The position numbers were made by a program, and so were the translations under genes. Source: Herbaspirillum sp. RTI4 (GTDB taxonomy: Bacteria > Pseudomonadota > Gammaproteobacteria > Burkholderiales > Burkholderiaceae_D). From it: 64,000 nt of DNA. Numbering within the stretch: position 1 is the first letter of the stretch; every line of letters begins with the position of its first letter. The stretch spans positions 3,782,001 through 3,846,000 of the forward strand of contig NZ_JAVIWQ010000002.1 of assembly GCF_034313965.1 (NCBI RefSeq), read 5' to 3'. Under the pieces are notes generated by a model. That model made no database searches, was not told where the DNA came from, and was given only the letters and a program-made list of their open reading frames with translations. Shown piece after piece: positions 15,287-24,845 of the stretch.

Positions 15287-16036
15287 ATGATCGTATTAAT
15301 TACAGGCGCCACAGCCGGTTTCGGCGCTGCCATGGCCCAGCAATTTTCGACCAACGGCCATCGTGTCATCGCTACCGGTCGCCGCAAAGAACGGCTGGAC
15401 GCATTGGCAAGCGAACTGGGCCCCAACGTCCTGCCACTGGTCATGGATGTGACAGACAAGCAATCGGTCGCCGACGCGCTGGCCAGCCTGACTCCTGAAT
15501 GGCAAGCAATTGATGTTCTGATCAACAATGCAGGTCTGGCACTCGGCCTGGGCTCAGCTCAACAGTCTTCGCTGGAAGACTGGGAAACCATGATCGACAC
15601 CAATTGCCGCGGCCTGGTCACGGTCACCCACCATATTCTGCCCGGCATGGTCAAACGCGGAAGCGGCAGCATCATCAACCTGGGCTCGGTCGCCGGCACT
15701 TATCCGTACCCGGGCGGCAACGTCTATGGCGCGACCAAGGCCTTCGTCGACCAGTTCACGCTGAACCTGCGCGCCGATCTGGTCGGCACCGGAGTTCGGG
15801 CCACTAATCTGGCACCCGGCTTGTGCGGCGGTACTGAATTTTCCAATGTGCGCTTCAAGGGCGACGACAGCGCAGCCGCCAAGGTGTATGAAGGCACCAC
15901 CCCCCTGTCGGCGCAGGATATCGCCAGCACAGCCTACTGGATTGCAACCTTACCGCCGCATGTCAACATCAACTACATCGAAATGATGCCGACCTGCCAG
16001 GGTTTTGGTCCATTCAATATCAAACGGACGACGTAA
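15287..16036 (+). CDS. ydfG: YdfG-type short-chain dehydrogenase (NADP-dependent 3-hydroxy acid dehydrogenase)
   Basis: 249 residues from the ATG at 15287, with CAGGAG upstream. The Rossmann motif TGATAGFG is at the N-terminus, followed by NNAG, the catalytic S (LGSVAG) and YGATK, and a C-terminus close to E. coli YdfG (HVNINYIEMMP). YdfG oxidises serine, allo-threonine and 3-hydroxy acids and also reduces malonic semialdehyde. Its stop overlaps the start of ybgC (TAATG), so it heads the tol-pal transcription unit here. Confidence 0.9.
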   Translation: MIVLITGATAGFGAAMAQQFSTNGHRVIATGRRKERLDALASELGPNVLPLVMDVTDKQSVADALASLTPEWQAIDVLINNAGLALGLGSAQQSSLEDWETMIDTNCRGLVTVTHHILPGMVKRGSGSIINLGSVAGTYPYPGGNVYGATKAFVDQFTLNLRADLVGTGVRATNLAPGLCGGTEFSNVRFKGDDSAAAKVYEGTTPLSAQDIASTAYWIATLPPHVNINYIEMMPTCQGFGPFNIKRTT

Positions 16037-16506
16037 TGAGCGCCAGGTACGTCTGGCCCATTCGGGTCTACTACGAAGACACCGATGCCGGCGGCATCGT
16101 GTTTTATGCCAACTACCTGAAATTTTTCGAGCGGGCGCGCACCGAGTGGCTCCGGGCCCAAGGTTTCGGCCAGCATGAAATGCAAGCCACGTACGGAGCC
16201 ATGTTCGTGGTCAAAAGCACCACCGTTGATTATGTTTCACCAGCCCGACTCGATGATGAATTGGAACTGACGGTCGAGGTTGAAAAAACCGGCAATGCCT
16301 CCGTCAATTTCGTCCAGGAAGCCTGGCGCATCGACCGCAACGCCCCTGAGGGAACGGCACCGCGCCTGCTGGCGCGCGGCCGCATCTGTGTAGTCTGCGT
16401 CGACATGGCCAGTTTCAGACCACAAGCCATACCGGCACCCATTTTGAACAGCCTGCAACAAGCCAATATGTCGGCCCCGGCTGCCGAAGCCAAGTTAAGC
16501 GCATAG
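16036..16506 (+). CDS. ybgC: YbgC, tol-pal-associated acyl-CoA thioesterase
   Basis: 156 residues, hot-dog fold. The YYEDTDAGGIVFYANYLKF signature includes the catalytic Asp. It hydrolyses short acyl-CoAs in vitro and is thought to act at the inner membrane with the Tol system. First gene of the classical ybgC-tolQRAB-pal-cpoB order. Confidence 0.95.
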   Translation: MSARYVWPIRVYYEDTDAGGIVFYANYLKFFERARTEWLRAQGFGQHEMQATYGAMFVVKSTTVDYVSPARLDDELELTVEVEKTGNASVNFVQEAWRIDRNAPEGTAPRLLARGRICVVCVDMASFRPQAIPAPILNSLQQANMSAPAAEAKLSA

Positions 16507-16568
16507 CACTCATCCTCGTGAACAGACAATTCTCTCCTGCCACTCACCGTTAAAATCCATCCCAGCCC

Positions 16569-17270
16569 ATGACCGTCACTCAAGATCTTTCCTTCGTTTC
16601 CCTGATCGCCAACGCCTCGATACTGGTGCAACTCGTCTTGCTGCTGCTGCTGGCCGCATCGGTATTGAGCTGGACCTATATTTTCCGCAAGATGTTTACC
16701 ATCCGCAGCGCACGCCTGCAGACCGAAACATTCGAAAGCAGCTTCTGGTCGGGCGGTAATTTGATGGCGCTGTACCAGGACACCTTGTCCAACCGCCGCA
16801 AATCGAGCGGTGACGGCGGCGCGCTGGAACGTATTTTTCAGGCCGGCATGAGTGAGTTCAACAAAGGCAAAGCCGCTGTCGTGGGCAAAGCCAACACCGA
16901 ACCCGGCGCAGCGCTGGACGGCGCACGACGCGCCATGCGCGCAGCCTATCAGCGTGAAATGGATGTGCTGGAACTGCATCTGGCGTTCCTGGCATCGGTC
17001 GGCTCCGTTTCACCCTATATCGGGCTGTTTGGTACCGTGTGGGGCATCATGAATGCCTTCCGCGGCCTGTCCAACGTGCAGCAGGCAACACTGGCCGCCG
17101 TCGCGCCGGGTATTGCCGAAGCACTGGTCGCTACCGCCATCGGCCTGTTTGCCGCGATCCCTGCCGTGATTGCCTACAATCGGTTTTCCCACGACGTCGA
17201 TCGTCTGGCGATCCGCTTCGAAAGCTTTATCGAAGAATTCTCGAACATCTTGCAACGGCAGGCACGCTGA
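16569..17270 (+). CDS. tolQ: TolQ, inner-membrane proton-channel subunit of the Tol-Pal system
   Basis: 233 residues of the MotA/TolQ/ExbB family with three transmembrane segments: one near 15-40 and two after about residue 135 ([19 protein letters not shown] and [22 protein letters not shown]). With TolR it forms the proton-driven motor that energises TolA during outer-membrane constriction. Stop and tolR start overlap by one base (TGATG). Confidence 0.96.
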   Translation: MTVTQDLSFVSLIANASILVQLVLLLLLAASVLSWTYIFRKMFTIRSARLQTETFESSFWSGGNLMALYQDTLSNRRKSSGDGGALERIFQAGMSEFNKGKAAVVGKANTEPGAALDGARRAMRAAYQREMDVLELHLAFLASVGSVSPYIGLFGTVWGIMNAFRGLSNVQQATLAAVAPGIAEALVATAIGLFAAIPAVIAYNRFSHDVDRLAIRFESFIEEFSNILQRQAR

Positions 17271-17704
17271 TGTCAGGTTCCCCCATGCGCGGCGGCCGCC
17301 CCCGCAAATTCAAATCCGAAATCAACGTCGTACCGTATATCGATGTGATGCTGGTACTGCTGATCATCTTCATGGTCGCGGCACCAATCACCAATCCCAG
17401 CGTCATCAACCTGCCCAACGCAGGCAAGTCGAATGTGCCGCCGACCAGCTACGTCAACATCGCACTCAAGCCGGACAGCAAGGCCACGATCAGCGTCAGC
17501 GGCCCGCAAAAGGGCAATAGCGGCACACAAACCGCCTCCAGCCGCAGCGATCTGGTACGCAAACTTTCTGATCTTCATGAGGACAACCCCGACCTCCCGG
17601 TCATGGTTTCCGCCGACAAGGACATCAAGTACGACGAGGTGATCCAGGTCCTGTCCGAAGCAAAGAAACTGGGCATCTCCAGGGTAGGTCTGGCCACTAA
17701 GTAA
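17270..17704 (+). CDS. tolR: TolR, motor partner of TolQ
   Basis: 144 residues from the ATG at 17270, overlapping the tolQ stop. A short cytoplasmic N-terminus (GRPRKFKSEINVVPYID) leads into one membrane helix, with the essential Asp in PYIDVMLVLLIIFMV. The periplasmic domain follows (DLPVMVSADKDIKYDEVIQV). The ExbD/TolR assignment is clear. Confidence 0.95.
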   Translation: MSGSPMRGGRPRKFKSEINVVPYIDVMLVLLIIFMVAAPITNPSVINLPNAGKSNVPPTSYVNIALKPDSKATISVSGPQKGNSGTQTASSRSDLVRKLSDLHEDNPDLPVMVSADKDIKYDEVIQVLSEAKKLGISRVGLATK

Positions 17705-17705
17705 T

Positions 17706-18605
17706 ATGGATAATTCTTCCCCCCCTACCGTCCCGCACGCTCCGGGACGCTGGCGCGCGGTTGCTCTGGCTCTGCTCGTCCATGGCGCTTTGATTGCCTT
17801 TCTCTGGATCGGCATCCGCTGGCAAAACTCGACACCCATTGCCGTCGAAGCTGAAATCTGGAATCCGCAAATCCGCGAAGCCGCACCGCTGCCCGAACCG
17901 GAAGCCCGTCGACCGGACCCGGTGCCGGTTGCGCGTCCCGTGCCGCCGCCACCAAAAGTGGAAGAAGCGCCAGTGATCAATCCTGACATCGCCCTGGAAA
18001 AAGAAAAAAAACGCAAAGAACAGCAAAAGCGCGACAAAGAATTGCAAGATGAGAAAAAAGAACAGCTACGCCTGAAACAAGAAAAACAGGACAAGCAGGA
18101 AGAACTCGATAAGCGCAAGAAACAAGAGCAACAACAGGAGCAAAAAAAGGAAAAAGAAGCCGACGAAAAGAAAAAGAAAGAACTCGACAAACTTGCTGCC
18201 GACAAGCAGCGCAAGCAGCAAGAACAAGACAGCAAACAATCGGATAAACGCCGCCAGGACGATTTAAAGCGCATGATGAGCCAGGCGGGTGGAACCGGCG
18301 ACGCCAGCAGATCGCAAGGTCCGCGCGGCAATGCCGACTACATCGGCAAAGTGGGCGCAAGGATCAGGTCCAATACGGTATTTAATGTGCCGGACAGTAT
18401 CGTGGGGAACCCTTCGGTAGAATACACAGTTGAATTGTTGCCCGACGGCACGCTGCGTGGCCTGCGCAAGACCAAGTCGTCCGGCGTTTCCGGCTTCGAT
18501 GAGGCAGTACAAAGAGCGATTGAGAAATCAGTCCCGTTTCCGCCCGATAAGGACGGCAAAGTCCCCGCGAGTTTCGCCATCGTGCATAAACCGAAGGATC
18601 AGTAA
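17706..18605 (+). CDS. tolA: TolA, periplasm-spanning energy transducer
   Basis: 299 residues with one N-terminal membrane helix (about 17-35), a Pro-rich stretch, a long Lys/Glu/Gln-rich helical domain (roughly 95-185, almost pure charged heptads), and a C-terminal globular TolA III domain (GNPSVEYTVELLPDGTLRGL). It links the TolQR motor to Pal and TolB. It starts one base after the tolR stop. Confidence 0.95.
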   Translation: MDNSSPPTVPHAPGRWRAVALALLVHGALIAFLWIGIRWQNSTPIAVEAEIWNPQIREAAPLPEPEARRPDPVPVARPVPPPPKVEEAPVINPDIALEKEKKRKEQQKRDKELQDEKKEQLRLKQEKQDKQEELDKRKKQEQQQEQKKEKEADEKKKKELDKLAADKQRKQQEQDSKQSDKRRQDDLKRMMSQAGGTGDASRSQGPRGNADYIGKVGARIRSNTVFNVPDSIVGNPSVEYTVELLPDGTLRGLRKTKSSGVSGFDEAVQRAIEKSVPFPPDKDGKVPASFAIVHKPKDQ

Positions 18606-18608
18606 ACA

Positions 18609-19922
18609 ATGTTGAAAAAAATGTCATTTTTGTATCGCCGCCCCAGCTCTGCCCCCATGCGTCGCCTGACGTGCCTGCTGGCACTTGCCGCCAGCGCTAT
18701 CACCGTGGCGCTCGTGCCGGTCTCCGCACAAGCGCAATTGCGGGTGGAAATTGCCGGCGTCGGTGCGCAGCAAATCCCGGTCGCCATTGCTAGTTTTGCC
18801 AATGAGACCATCGCCCCGCAAAAAGTGACAGCCATCATCAAGGCCGATCTGGCACGCAGCGGCATGTTCAAGATCATCGACACCGGCGACATCCTCTCCG
18901 AAAACGCCACCATCAATTACGCCGACTGGAAAGCACGCGGCGCCGATGCGCTGGTCATCGGCAGCGTGCAACAACTGGCGGACGGGCGCTACGACATCCG
19001 CTACCGCTTGCTCGATACGCTCAAATCGGCGCAACTGTCGGCCCTGTCGATGTCGGCCCAAAGCCCTCAGCTACGCTTGAGCGCGCACAAAATTGCCGAT
19101 GATATTTATCAAAAGCTGACCGGCATTCCCGGCATTTTCTCGACCCGCATCGCCTATGTCACCAAAGCCGCGCGCGAATACCGGCTGGAAGTAGCCGATG
19201 CTGACGGCGAGGGCATTCAAGTCGCGCTGCGTTCAGGCGAACCGATCATTTCGCCCACCTGGTCGCCCGACGGCACCAAGGTGGCCTATGTTTCGTTCGA
19301 AGCGAGAAAGCCGGTTATCTACATTCAAAATCTGGTGACCCGTCAGCGCACCGTCGCCGCCAATTTCAAGGGCAGCAACTCCGCGCCTTCCTGGTCGCCG
19401 GATGGCTCGCACCTTGCCGTGGCGCTGACACGCGACGGCCTCACGCAAATCTATAGCATCGAGGCCGACGGCAGTAATGTGCAGCGTCTGACCCGCAGCA
19501 ATGGCATCGACACCGAACCGCGCTATGCGCCTAACGGCAGTATTTATTTCACCAGCGATCGCAGCGGTGGCCCGCAAATTTACAAGATGGGTCCCAATGG
19601 CGGTGAGGCGCAACGGATCACCTTTACCGGCACCTACAACACCAGCCCTCGCATATCGGCGGATGGCAAATTGCTGGCCTATATTTCCCGCCGTGAAGGC
19701 AAATATCAGCTGTACCTGCTGGATCTGACTAACAATCAGGAACTACGTCTCTCCGACACGGCAAGAGACGAATCCCCCAGTTTTTCTGCCAACGGCAAGT
19801 ACGTTATGTATTCGAACGGCAATGGACTGTCGGTCGTTTCGGTCGATGGTCAGGTCAAGCAACGTTTGACAACACAGGCCGGCAATATCCGCGAGCCGAC
19901 CTGGGGCCCGTTCATGAAGTAA
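18609..19922 (+). CDS. tolB: TolB, periplasmic beta-propeller of the Tol-Pal system
   Basis: 437 residues with an N-terminal signal peptide (hydrophobic core LLALAASAITVALVPVSAQA), an alpha/beta N-domain, and a six-blade propeller made of repeated SPTWSPDGTKVAYVSF-type units. It binds Pal and the C-terminus of TolA. It begins 3 bases after the tolA stop. Two ATGs near the start (18609, 18621) are possible. Confidence 0.96.
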   Translation: MLKKMSFLYRRPSSAPMRRLTCLLALAASAITVALVPVSAQAQLRVEIAGVGAQQIPVAIASFANETIAPQKVTAIIKADLARSGMFKIIDTGDILSENATINYADWKARGADALVIGSVQQLADGRYDIRYRLLDTLKSAQLSALSMSAQSPQLRLSAHKIADDIYQKLTGIPGIFSTRIAYVTKAAREYRLEVADADGEGIQVALRSGEPIISPTWSPDGTKVAYVSFEARKPVIYIQNLVTRQRTVAANFKGSNSAPSWSPDGSHLAVALTRDGLTQIYSIEADGSNVQRLTRSNGIDTEPRYAPNGSIYFTSDRSGGPQIYKMGPNGGEAQRITFTGTYNTSPRISADGKLLAYISRREGKYQLYLLDLTNNQELRLSDTARDESPSFSANGKYVMYSNGNGLSVVSVDGQVKQRLTTQAGNIREPTWGPFMK

Positions 19923-19977
19923 ATCGTTCTTCTTTTTTCATCTTGCAACAAACCACAACACAACTAGGGAGTTTTCC

Positions 19978-20487
19978 ATGCGCAAGTTCAATACCGTTCT
20001 GATTATTCTGGCCAGCGTTTTCGCGCTCGGCGCCTGCTCGTCAACCAAACTGAACGACAAACCGGCTCCGGTCGAAAGCCGCTCCTCCGGTGCAGACGGC
20101 GCAGATTCGCGCTCGGTCAATACCGTCAACATCGACCCGCTCAATGACCCGCAAAACATCCTGTCCAAGCGCAGCGTGTATTTCGACTACGACAGCTATT
20201 CGGTCAAGGAAGAATTCCGTTCCGTGGTTGAGGCTCATGCCAAGTACCTGAATTCGCACAAAGAACGCAAAGTCATCGTCCAAGGTAATACGGATGATCG
20301 CGGCGGTGCCGAATACAATCTGGCCCTGGGACAAAAACGTGCAGAAGCCGTACGTAAGTCGCTGAATCTGCTGGGCGTCTCCGATGCACAGATCGAAGCC
20401 GTTTCTTTCGGCAAAGAAAAGCCTAAGGCACTGGGTAACGACGATGCATCGCACGCAGAAAACCGTCGCGCTGACATCGCTTATTAA
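19978..20487 (+). CDS. pal: Pal, peptidoglycan-associated lipoprotein
   Basis: 169 residues, with AGGGAG before the ATG. The signal peptide ends in a lipobox (ALGAC, acylated Cys at about residue 21). The OmpA-like peptidoglycan-binding domain occupies the C-terminal half, with VYFDYDSYSVK and VQGNTDDRGGAEYNLALGQKRA. It anchors the outer membrane to the wall and is released by TolB/TolA. Confidence 0.97.
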   Translation: MRKFNTVLIILASVFALGACSSTKLNDKPAPVESRSSGADGADSRSVNTVNIDPLNDPQNILSKRSVYFDYDSYSVKEEFRSVVEAHAKYLNSHKERKVIVQGNTDDRGGAEYNLALGQKRAEAVRKSLNLLGVSDAQIEAVSFGKEKPKALGNDDASHAENRRADIAY

Positions 20488-20493
20488 TAAGCC

Positions 20494-21243
20494 ATGCGCC
20501 ACTCATTCAAGCACCTGCTTCTGGCGGCCAGTACGGCCGCATTTACCTGCCTGCCCCTGATAGCCCATGCCGGCTTGTTCAGTGACGACGAAGCGCGCAA
20601 AGCGATTATTGAATTGCGCGCCAAAATCGACACCCTCCAAACCGACACAGGCAAAAAGGCCGATCAAAGCAGTTTGCTCAGCTTGTCGGATCAGAACGAT
20701 AGTTTGCGGCGGGAAATTGCCGACTTGCGCGGCCAGGTTGAGGTTCTTGCCAATGAGCTGGCCAATACGCAGCAACGTCAAAAAGATTTTTATCTTGATC
20801 TGGATGCGCGACTGCGCAAGCAGGAACCGCAAACGGTCACGGTGGACGGTAAGGATGTCAGCGTCGAGCCGTCCGAGCAAAAATCTTACGATGCCGCGCT
20901 GGCGCAATTCAAGGGCGGAGATTACAAGGGCGCCATCAGCGCCTTCTCCGACTTTGTAAAGCGCCACCCGGAATCGGGTTATGCCGCCGCCTCCCAATAC
21001 TGGCTGGGCAACAGCTATTACGCTCAGCGCGATTACAAGGCGGCGATTGCTGCGCAGTCTCTGGTAGTGAAGAACTATCCTGACAATCCCAAGGTACCCG
21101 ATGCGCTGCTCAATATGGCAAGCTCGTATGCGGAATTGAAGGACAAAGCTGCCACAAAAAAGACATTGGAAACGCTGGTCAAGAAATATCCCGACTCCAC
21201 AGCGGCAAAAACCGGCAAGGATCGCCTGTCATCGCTCAAATAA
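20494..21243 (+). CDS. cpoB: CpoB (YbgF), Tol-Pal-linked coordinator of septal peptidoglycan synthesis
   Basis: 249 residues with a signal peptide (cleaved near THAGLFSDD-like boundary AHA-GLF), an N-terminal trimerising coiled coil (about 30-95), and C-terminal TPR repeats (AISAFSDFVKRHPESGYAAA and similar). CpoB couples PBP1B activity to Tol constriction. It ends the operon; tRNA-Lys follows. Confidence 0.93.
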   Translation: MRHSFKHLLLAASTAAFTCLPLIAHAGLFSDDEARKAIIELRAKIDTLQTDTGKKADQSSLLSLSDQNDSLRREIADLRGQVEVLANELANTQQRQKDFYLDLDARLRKQEPQTVTVDGKDVSVEPSEQKSYDAALAQFKGGDYKGAISAFSDFVKRHPESGYAAASQYWLGNSYYAQRDYKAAIAAQSLVVKNYPDNPKVPDALLNMASSYAELKDKAATKKTLETLVKKYPDSTAAKTGKDRLSSLK

Positions 21244-21328
21244 GCCACTCTTCAAGCATGTTTATGGAGATAATCGAGTTTGGTGTTTGACAGCGTAGGG
21301 CAAAGTTGCATATAATTGCCGTCTTTCG

Positions 21329-21404
21329 GGGTCGTTAGCTCAGCTGGTAGAGCAGCGGACTTTTAATCCGTTGGTCGCAGGTTCGAATCCCGCACGGCCT
21401 ACCA
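21329..21404 (+). tRNA. tRNA-Lys (anticodon UUU)
   Basis: 76 nucleotides including an encoded CCA. The cloverleaf is complete: D arm TAGCTCAGCTGGTAGAGCA, anticodon loop CTTTTAA with TTT at 21362-21364, and T loop GGTTCGAATCC. The acceptor stem pairs GGGTCGT with ACGGCCT. Confidence 0.97.
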
Positions 21405-21426
21405 CGAATACAGTAGTACAGATAAA

Positions 21427-21457
21427 GGTTACCCGCTTAGGCGCGTAACCTTTTTTT
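21427..21457 (+). terminator. Rho-independent terminator after tRNA-Lys
   Basis: Ten-base stem GGTTACCCGC/GCGCGTAACC (one mismatch) with a TTAG loop, then seven T residues. Confidence 0.85.
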
Positions 21458-21763
21458 GCGTCTTAGCACTCACTTAGACACTCACTTAGCACACTCACCT
21501 AGCGATCACTTCTAAGGTATTAGGGGCTGTTGGCGTTTCACTGCGCCTAGGCAGTCACCGCCTGCTTGCGCGGCCGCACCCGCAAATGAAACGATAACAG
21601 GCACTAGTCATGCAGCCGAAATCCGCACCCGTACGGTATGGTAAAATCGCGCTCCGATTACATGAAAAACCGGCCAGGAAAATGCCGTTTATGGCAATCC
21701 CTCGCAGCTATCCGCTGCTGCCGGTTTTCGCAATGCCTACTTAAGTGCGCAGGAAAAAATATC
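21458..21763. other. Intergenic region with short direct repeats and an imperfect inverted repeat
   Basis: About 300 bases without a gene. It holds three degenerate copies of CACTCACTTAG (21466-21512), an imperfect 13-base inverted repeat (21528-21540 with 21587-21599, two mismatches) enclosing a GC-rich core, and then the upstream region of yebC. I see no integrase or attachment-site duplication of the tRNA 3' end. Confidence 0.5.
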
Positions 21764-22489
21764 ATGGCAGGACACAGCAAATGGGCCAACATCAAACACA
21801 AAAAGGCCGCTACCGACGCTAAACGCGGCAAGGTATGGACCCGCCTGATCAAGGAAATTACCGTCGCGGCACGCATGGGCGGCGGCGACGCTGACACCAA
21901 CCCGCGACTGCGACTGGCAATGGACAAAGCCTCCGACGCCAACATGCCCAAAGACAACGTCGTGCGCGCTACCCAACGCGGTGCCGGCAATCTCGACGGT
22001 GCCAGCTATGAAGAAGTGCGCTACGAAGGCTACGGTATCGACGGCGCGGCCATCATTGTCGACTGCATGACCGACAACCGTATCCGCACCGTGGCAGAAG
22101 TCCGCCACGCGTTTTCCAAATTCGGCGGCAACATGGGAACGGAAGGCTCGGTCGCCTTCATGTTCAAGCACTGCGGACAGCTGCTGTACGCCCCAGGCAC
22201 TGATGAAGACAAACTGATGGAAGCCGCGCTGGAAGCCGGTGCTGAAGACATCATCAGCGACGAAGAAGGCGGCCTCGAAGTGCTGACCGCCCCGCTCGAT
22301 TTTTCCGTCGTCAAGACCGCACTCGAAGCCGCAGGCTTCAAGGCCGAAATGGCGGAGATCATCATGAAGCCAGCCACCGAAACCGTGTTTGAGGGCGAAA
22401 ACGCGATCAAGATGCAAAAGCTGCTCGATGCACTGGAAAATCTGGACGACGTGCAGGAAATTTTCAGCAACGCCATCATCGATGCCTAA
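21764..22489 (+). CDS. yebC: YebC/PmpR-family protein (TACO1-like)
   Basis: 241 residues from the ATG that begins [14 protein letters not shown], the invariant N-terminus of the family; an upstream in-frame ATG at 21638 is not supported. Three-domain protein, originally described as a transcriptional regulator and now also linked to relief of ribosome stalling on proline-rich stretches. Full length and intact. Confidence 0.93.
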   Translation: MAGHSKWANIKHKKAATDAKRGKVWTRLIKEITVAARMGGGDADTNPRLRLAMDKASDANMPKDNVVRATQRGAGNLDGASYEEVRYEGYGIDGAAIIVDCMTDNRIRTVAEVRHAFSKFGGNMGTEGSVAFMFKHCGQLLYAPGTDEDKLMEAALEAGAEDIISDEEGGLEVLTAPLDFSVVKTALEAAGFKAEMAEIIMKPATETVFEGENAIKMQKLLDALENLDDVQEIFSNAIIDA

Positions 22490-22574
22490 TGCACGACTAA
22501 TGCACGACTGACCATGCACGACTACGCCTAATGCGCGACTCTTTGAACTGCCCCTACTCTACTGACTGCACCCT

Positions 22575-23846
22575 ATGAAAATTCTCGTCGTTGGCTCTGG
22601 TGGCCGCGAACACGCGCTGGCCTGGAAGATCTCCCAATCCGAGCGCATCCAAACCGTTTTTGTCGCACCCGGCAATGGCGGTACGGCACTCGATGGCAAT
22701 TTGCATAATATCGACATCACCGACCTCAATGAACTGGCCGACTTTGTCGAAAAAGAACATGTCGCGCTAACCGTCGTCGGGCCGGAAGTACCGCTGGCGG
22801 CCGGTATCGTCAACCTGTTTCGTGCGCGCGGACTCAAAATATTCGGCCCGACCAAAGAAGCAGCACAACTGGAAAGCTCCAAGGATTTTGCTAAATCCTT
22901 CATGCAACGTCACAACATCCCGACCGCGCTGTCCCAAACCTTTTCCGACAGTGTGGCGGCACACGCCTATATCGATCAGCAGGGCGCACCCATCGTCATC
23001 AAGGCAGATGGTCTGGCAGCAGGCAAAGGCGTCGTCGTCGCCATGTCGCTGGAAGAAGCCCACGGCGCGATTGACATGATGCTGTCCGATAACAAACTCG
23101 GCGATGCCGGCGCACGCGTCGTCATCGAAGAATTCCTGCCCGGCGAAGAAGCCAGTTTCATCGTGATGGTCGACGGCAAGAACATCCTGCCGCTGGCTAC
23201 GAGTCAGGATCACAAGCGCCTGAAAGACCACGACGAAGGCCCCAACACCGGCGGAATGGGCGCGTACTCCCCTGCTCCTATCGTGACGCCCGAACTGCAT
23301 GCGCGCGTGATGCGCGAAATCATCATCCCGACCGTGCAAGGCATGGCCAAGGACGGCATCCCGTTCACAGGTTTTTTGTACGCCGGTCTGATGATCGACG
23401 ACAAGGGTCATGCGAAAACGCTGGAATTCAACTGCCGCATGGGCGATCCAGAAACACAGCCCATCATGGCCCGCCTCAAGACCGATTTGCTCAGCGTCAT
23501 GGAACATGCGGTTGCCGGCACCCTGGATACCATCGAACTGGAATGGGACCGTCGTACCGCGCTCGGCGTCGTACTGGCCGCCGCAGGCTATCCCGATGCG
23601 CCACGCAAAGGCGATCTGATTACCGACATCCCACCAGCAACAACGGATTGCGTGACGTTTCATGCCGGCACCCTCCTGGACGACAACAAACGCCTGCTCA
23701 GCAACGGCGGCCGCGTACTGTGCGTCGTCGGTCTGGGCGACAGCGTCAAAATGGCGCAAAGACAAGCCTATGCAGCGGTCGACATGGTGCGGCTGGACGG
23801 CGTGCAATTACGGCGCGATATCGGCTGGCGCGCCATCAAGAAATAA
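22575..23846 (+). CDS. purD: Phosphoribosylamine-glycine ligase (GAR synthetase)
   Basis: 423 residues, ATP-grasp enzyme of purine biosynthesis joining phosphoribosylamine with glycine. Opens with KILVVGSGGREHALAWKI and contains KADGLAAGKGVVVA and the ATP-grasp pattern EFNCRMGDPETQ. Standard length. Confidence 0.97.
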   Translation: MKILVVGSGGREHALAWKISQSERIQTVFVAPGNGGTALDGNLHNIDITDLNELADFVEKEHVALTVVGPEVPLAAGIVNLFRARGLKIFGPTKEAAQLESSKDFAKSFMQRHNIPTALSQTFSDSVAAHAYIDQQGAPIVIKADGLAAGKGVVVAMSLEEAHGAIDMMLSDNKLGDAGARVVIEEFLPGEEASFIVMVDGKNILPLATSQDHKRLKDHDEGPNTGGMGAYSPAPIVTPELHARVMREIIIPTVQGMAKDGIPFTGFLYAGLMIDDKGHAKTLEFNCRMGDPETQPIMARLKTDLLSVMEHAVAGTLDTIELEWDRRTALGVVLAAAGYPDAPRKGDLITDIPPATTDCVTFHAGTLLDDNKRLLSNGGRVLCVVGLGDSVKMAQRQAYAAVDMVRLDGVQLRRDIGWRAIKK

Positions 23847-23933
23847 GGCGGCAAACACAGCGCTGCGGCACTTCCCCGCCGCAGCGGCCACAACAGGGTA
23901 CAATACCCGGTGCTATTCAACCCGCCCGCCGCC

Positions 23934-24845
23934 GTGACCTCTATCGTTCCCACTCCAGCCGCCGTTAAAACTTACCTGCAAGGTTTGCAACAACGCATCG
24001 TCACGGCACTTGAAGAAGTCGATGGCAACGCTTTTTTATCGGATAGCTGGGAACGCCCTGAAGGTGGAGGCGGCACCTCCCGGCTGCTTGAAGAGGGCAA
24101 TGTATTCGAACGCGCAGGGGTCGGTTTTTCGCACGTAACCGGCAGCAGTTTGCCGCCATCGGCTGCCGCCAACCGCCCGGAAATCGCGGGAAGAGCATGG
24201 CAAGCAATGGGTGTGTCGCTGGTACTGCATCCACGCAACCCATACGCGCCGACAGTACACATGAATGTGCGTTTTTTCTCCACCAGCGCAGAAGGCGAAG
24301 ACCCTGTCTGGTGGTTCGGCGGCGGTATGGATCTGACGCCGTACTATGGCTTTACAGAGGATGCGCAACATTTTCATCGAAGCTGCCGCGATGCAGTAAC
24401 ACCATTCGGCGATGCGCTTTATCCCGAATTCAAACAATGGTGCGACCGCTATTTTTACCTGAAGCACCGGCAAGAGCCACGCGGTATCGGCGGTATCTTT
24501 TTCGATGACTTCAACGCCCTCGGCTTCGACGACAGTTTCAACATGATGCAAAGCGTGGGCGACCATTTTTTAGATGCCTACCTGCCGCTGCTAGAGCGTC
24601 GCAAGGATATCCCCTACGGCGAGCAGGAACGCGATTTCCAGGCTTACCGGCGCGGCCGTTACGTCGAATTCAACCTGGTGTTTGATCGTGGCACGCTGTT
24701 CGGGCTGCAATCGGGCGGACGGACGGAGTCGATCCTGATGTCGATGCCGCCTGTAGTGAAATGGCGCTATAACTGGCAGCCCCCGGAACATAGCGAGGAA
24801 GCCCGTCTGTATTCGGAATTTCTGGTACACAGGGACTGGCTGTAG
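23934..24845 (+). CDS. hemF: Oxygen-dependent coproporphyrinogen III oxidase
   Basis: 303 residues from the GTG at 23934; another GTG at 23910 would give 311. The family landmarks are [41 protein letters not shown] and the C-terminal [20 protein letters not shown]. It makes protoporphyrinogen IX in aerobic heme synthesis. The stop TAG shares bases with the GTG of nadD. Confidence 0.95.
   Translation: MTSIVPTPAAVKTYLQGLQQRIVTALEEVDGNAFLSDSWERPEGGGGTSRLLEEGNVFERAGVGFSHVTGSSLPPSAAANRPEIAGRAWQAMGVSLVLHPRNPYAPTVHMNVRFFSTSAEGEDPVWWFGGGMDLTPYYGFTEDAQHFHRSCRDAVTPFGDALYPEFKQWCDRYFYLKHRQEPRGIGGIFFDDFNALGFDDSFNMMQSVGDHFLDAYLPLLERRKDIPYGEQERDFQAYRRGRYVEFNLVFDRGTLFGLQSGGRTESILMSMPPVVKWRYNWQPPEHSEEARLYSEFLVHRDWL

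Noticed and set aside
21329..21763. Genomic island inserted at tRNA-Lys
   Set aside because: No integrase, no duplicated tRNA 3' end, and normal housekeeping genes resume at once.
22767..23807. 346-codon frame opposite purD
   Set aside because: Antisense shadow of the conserved purD gene.
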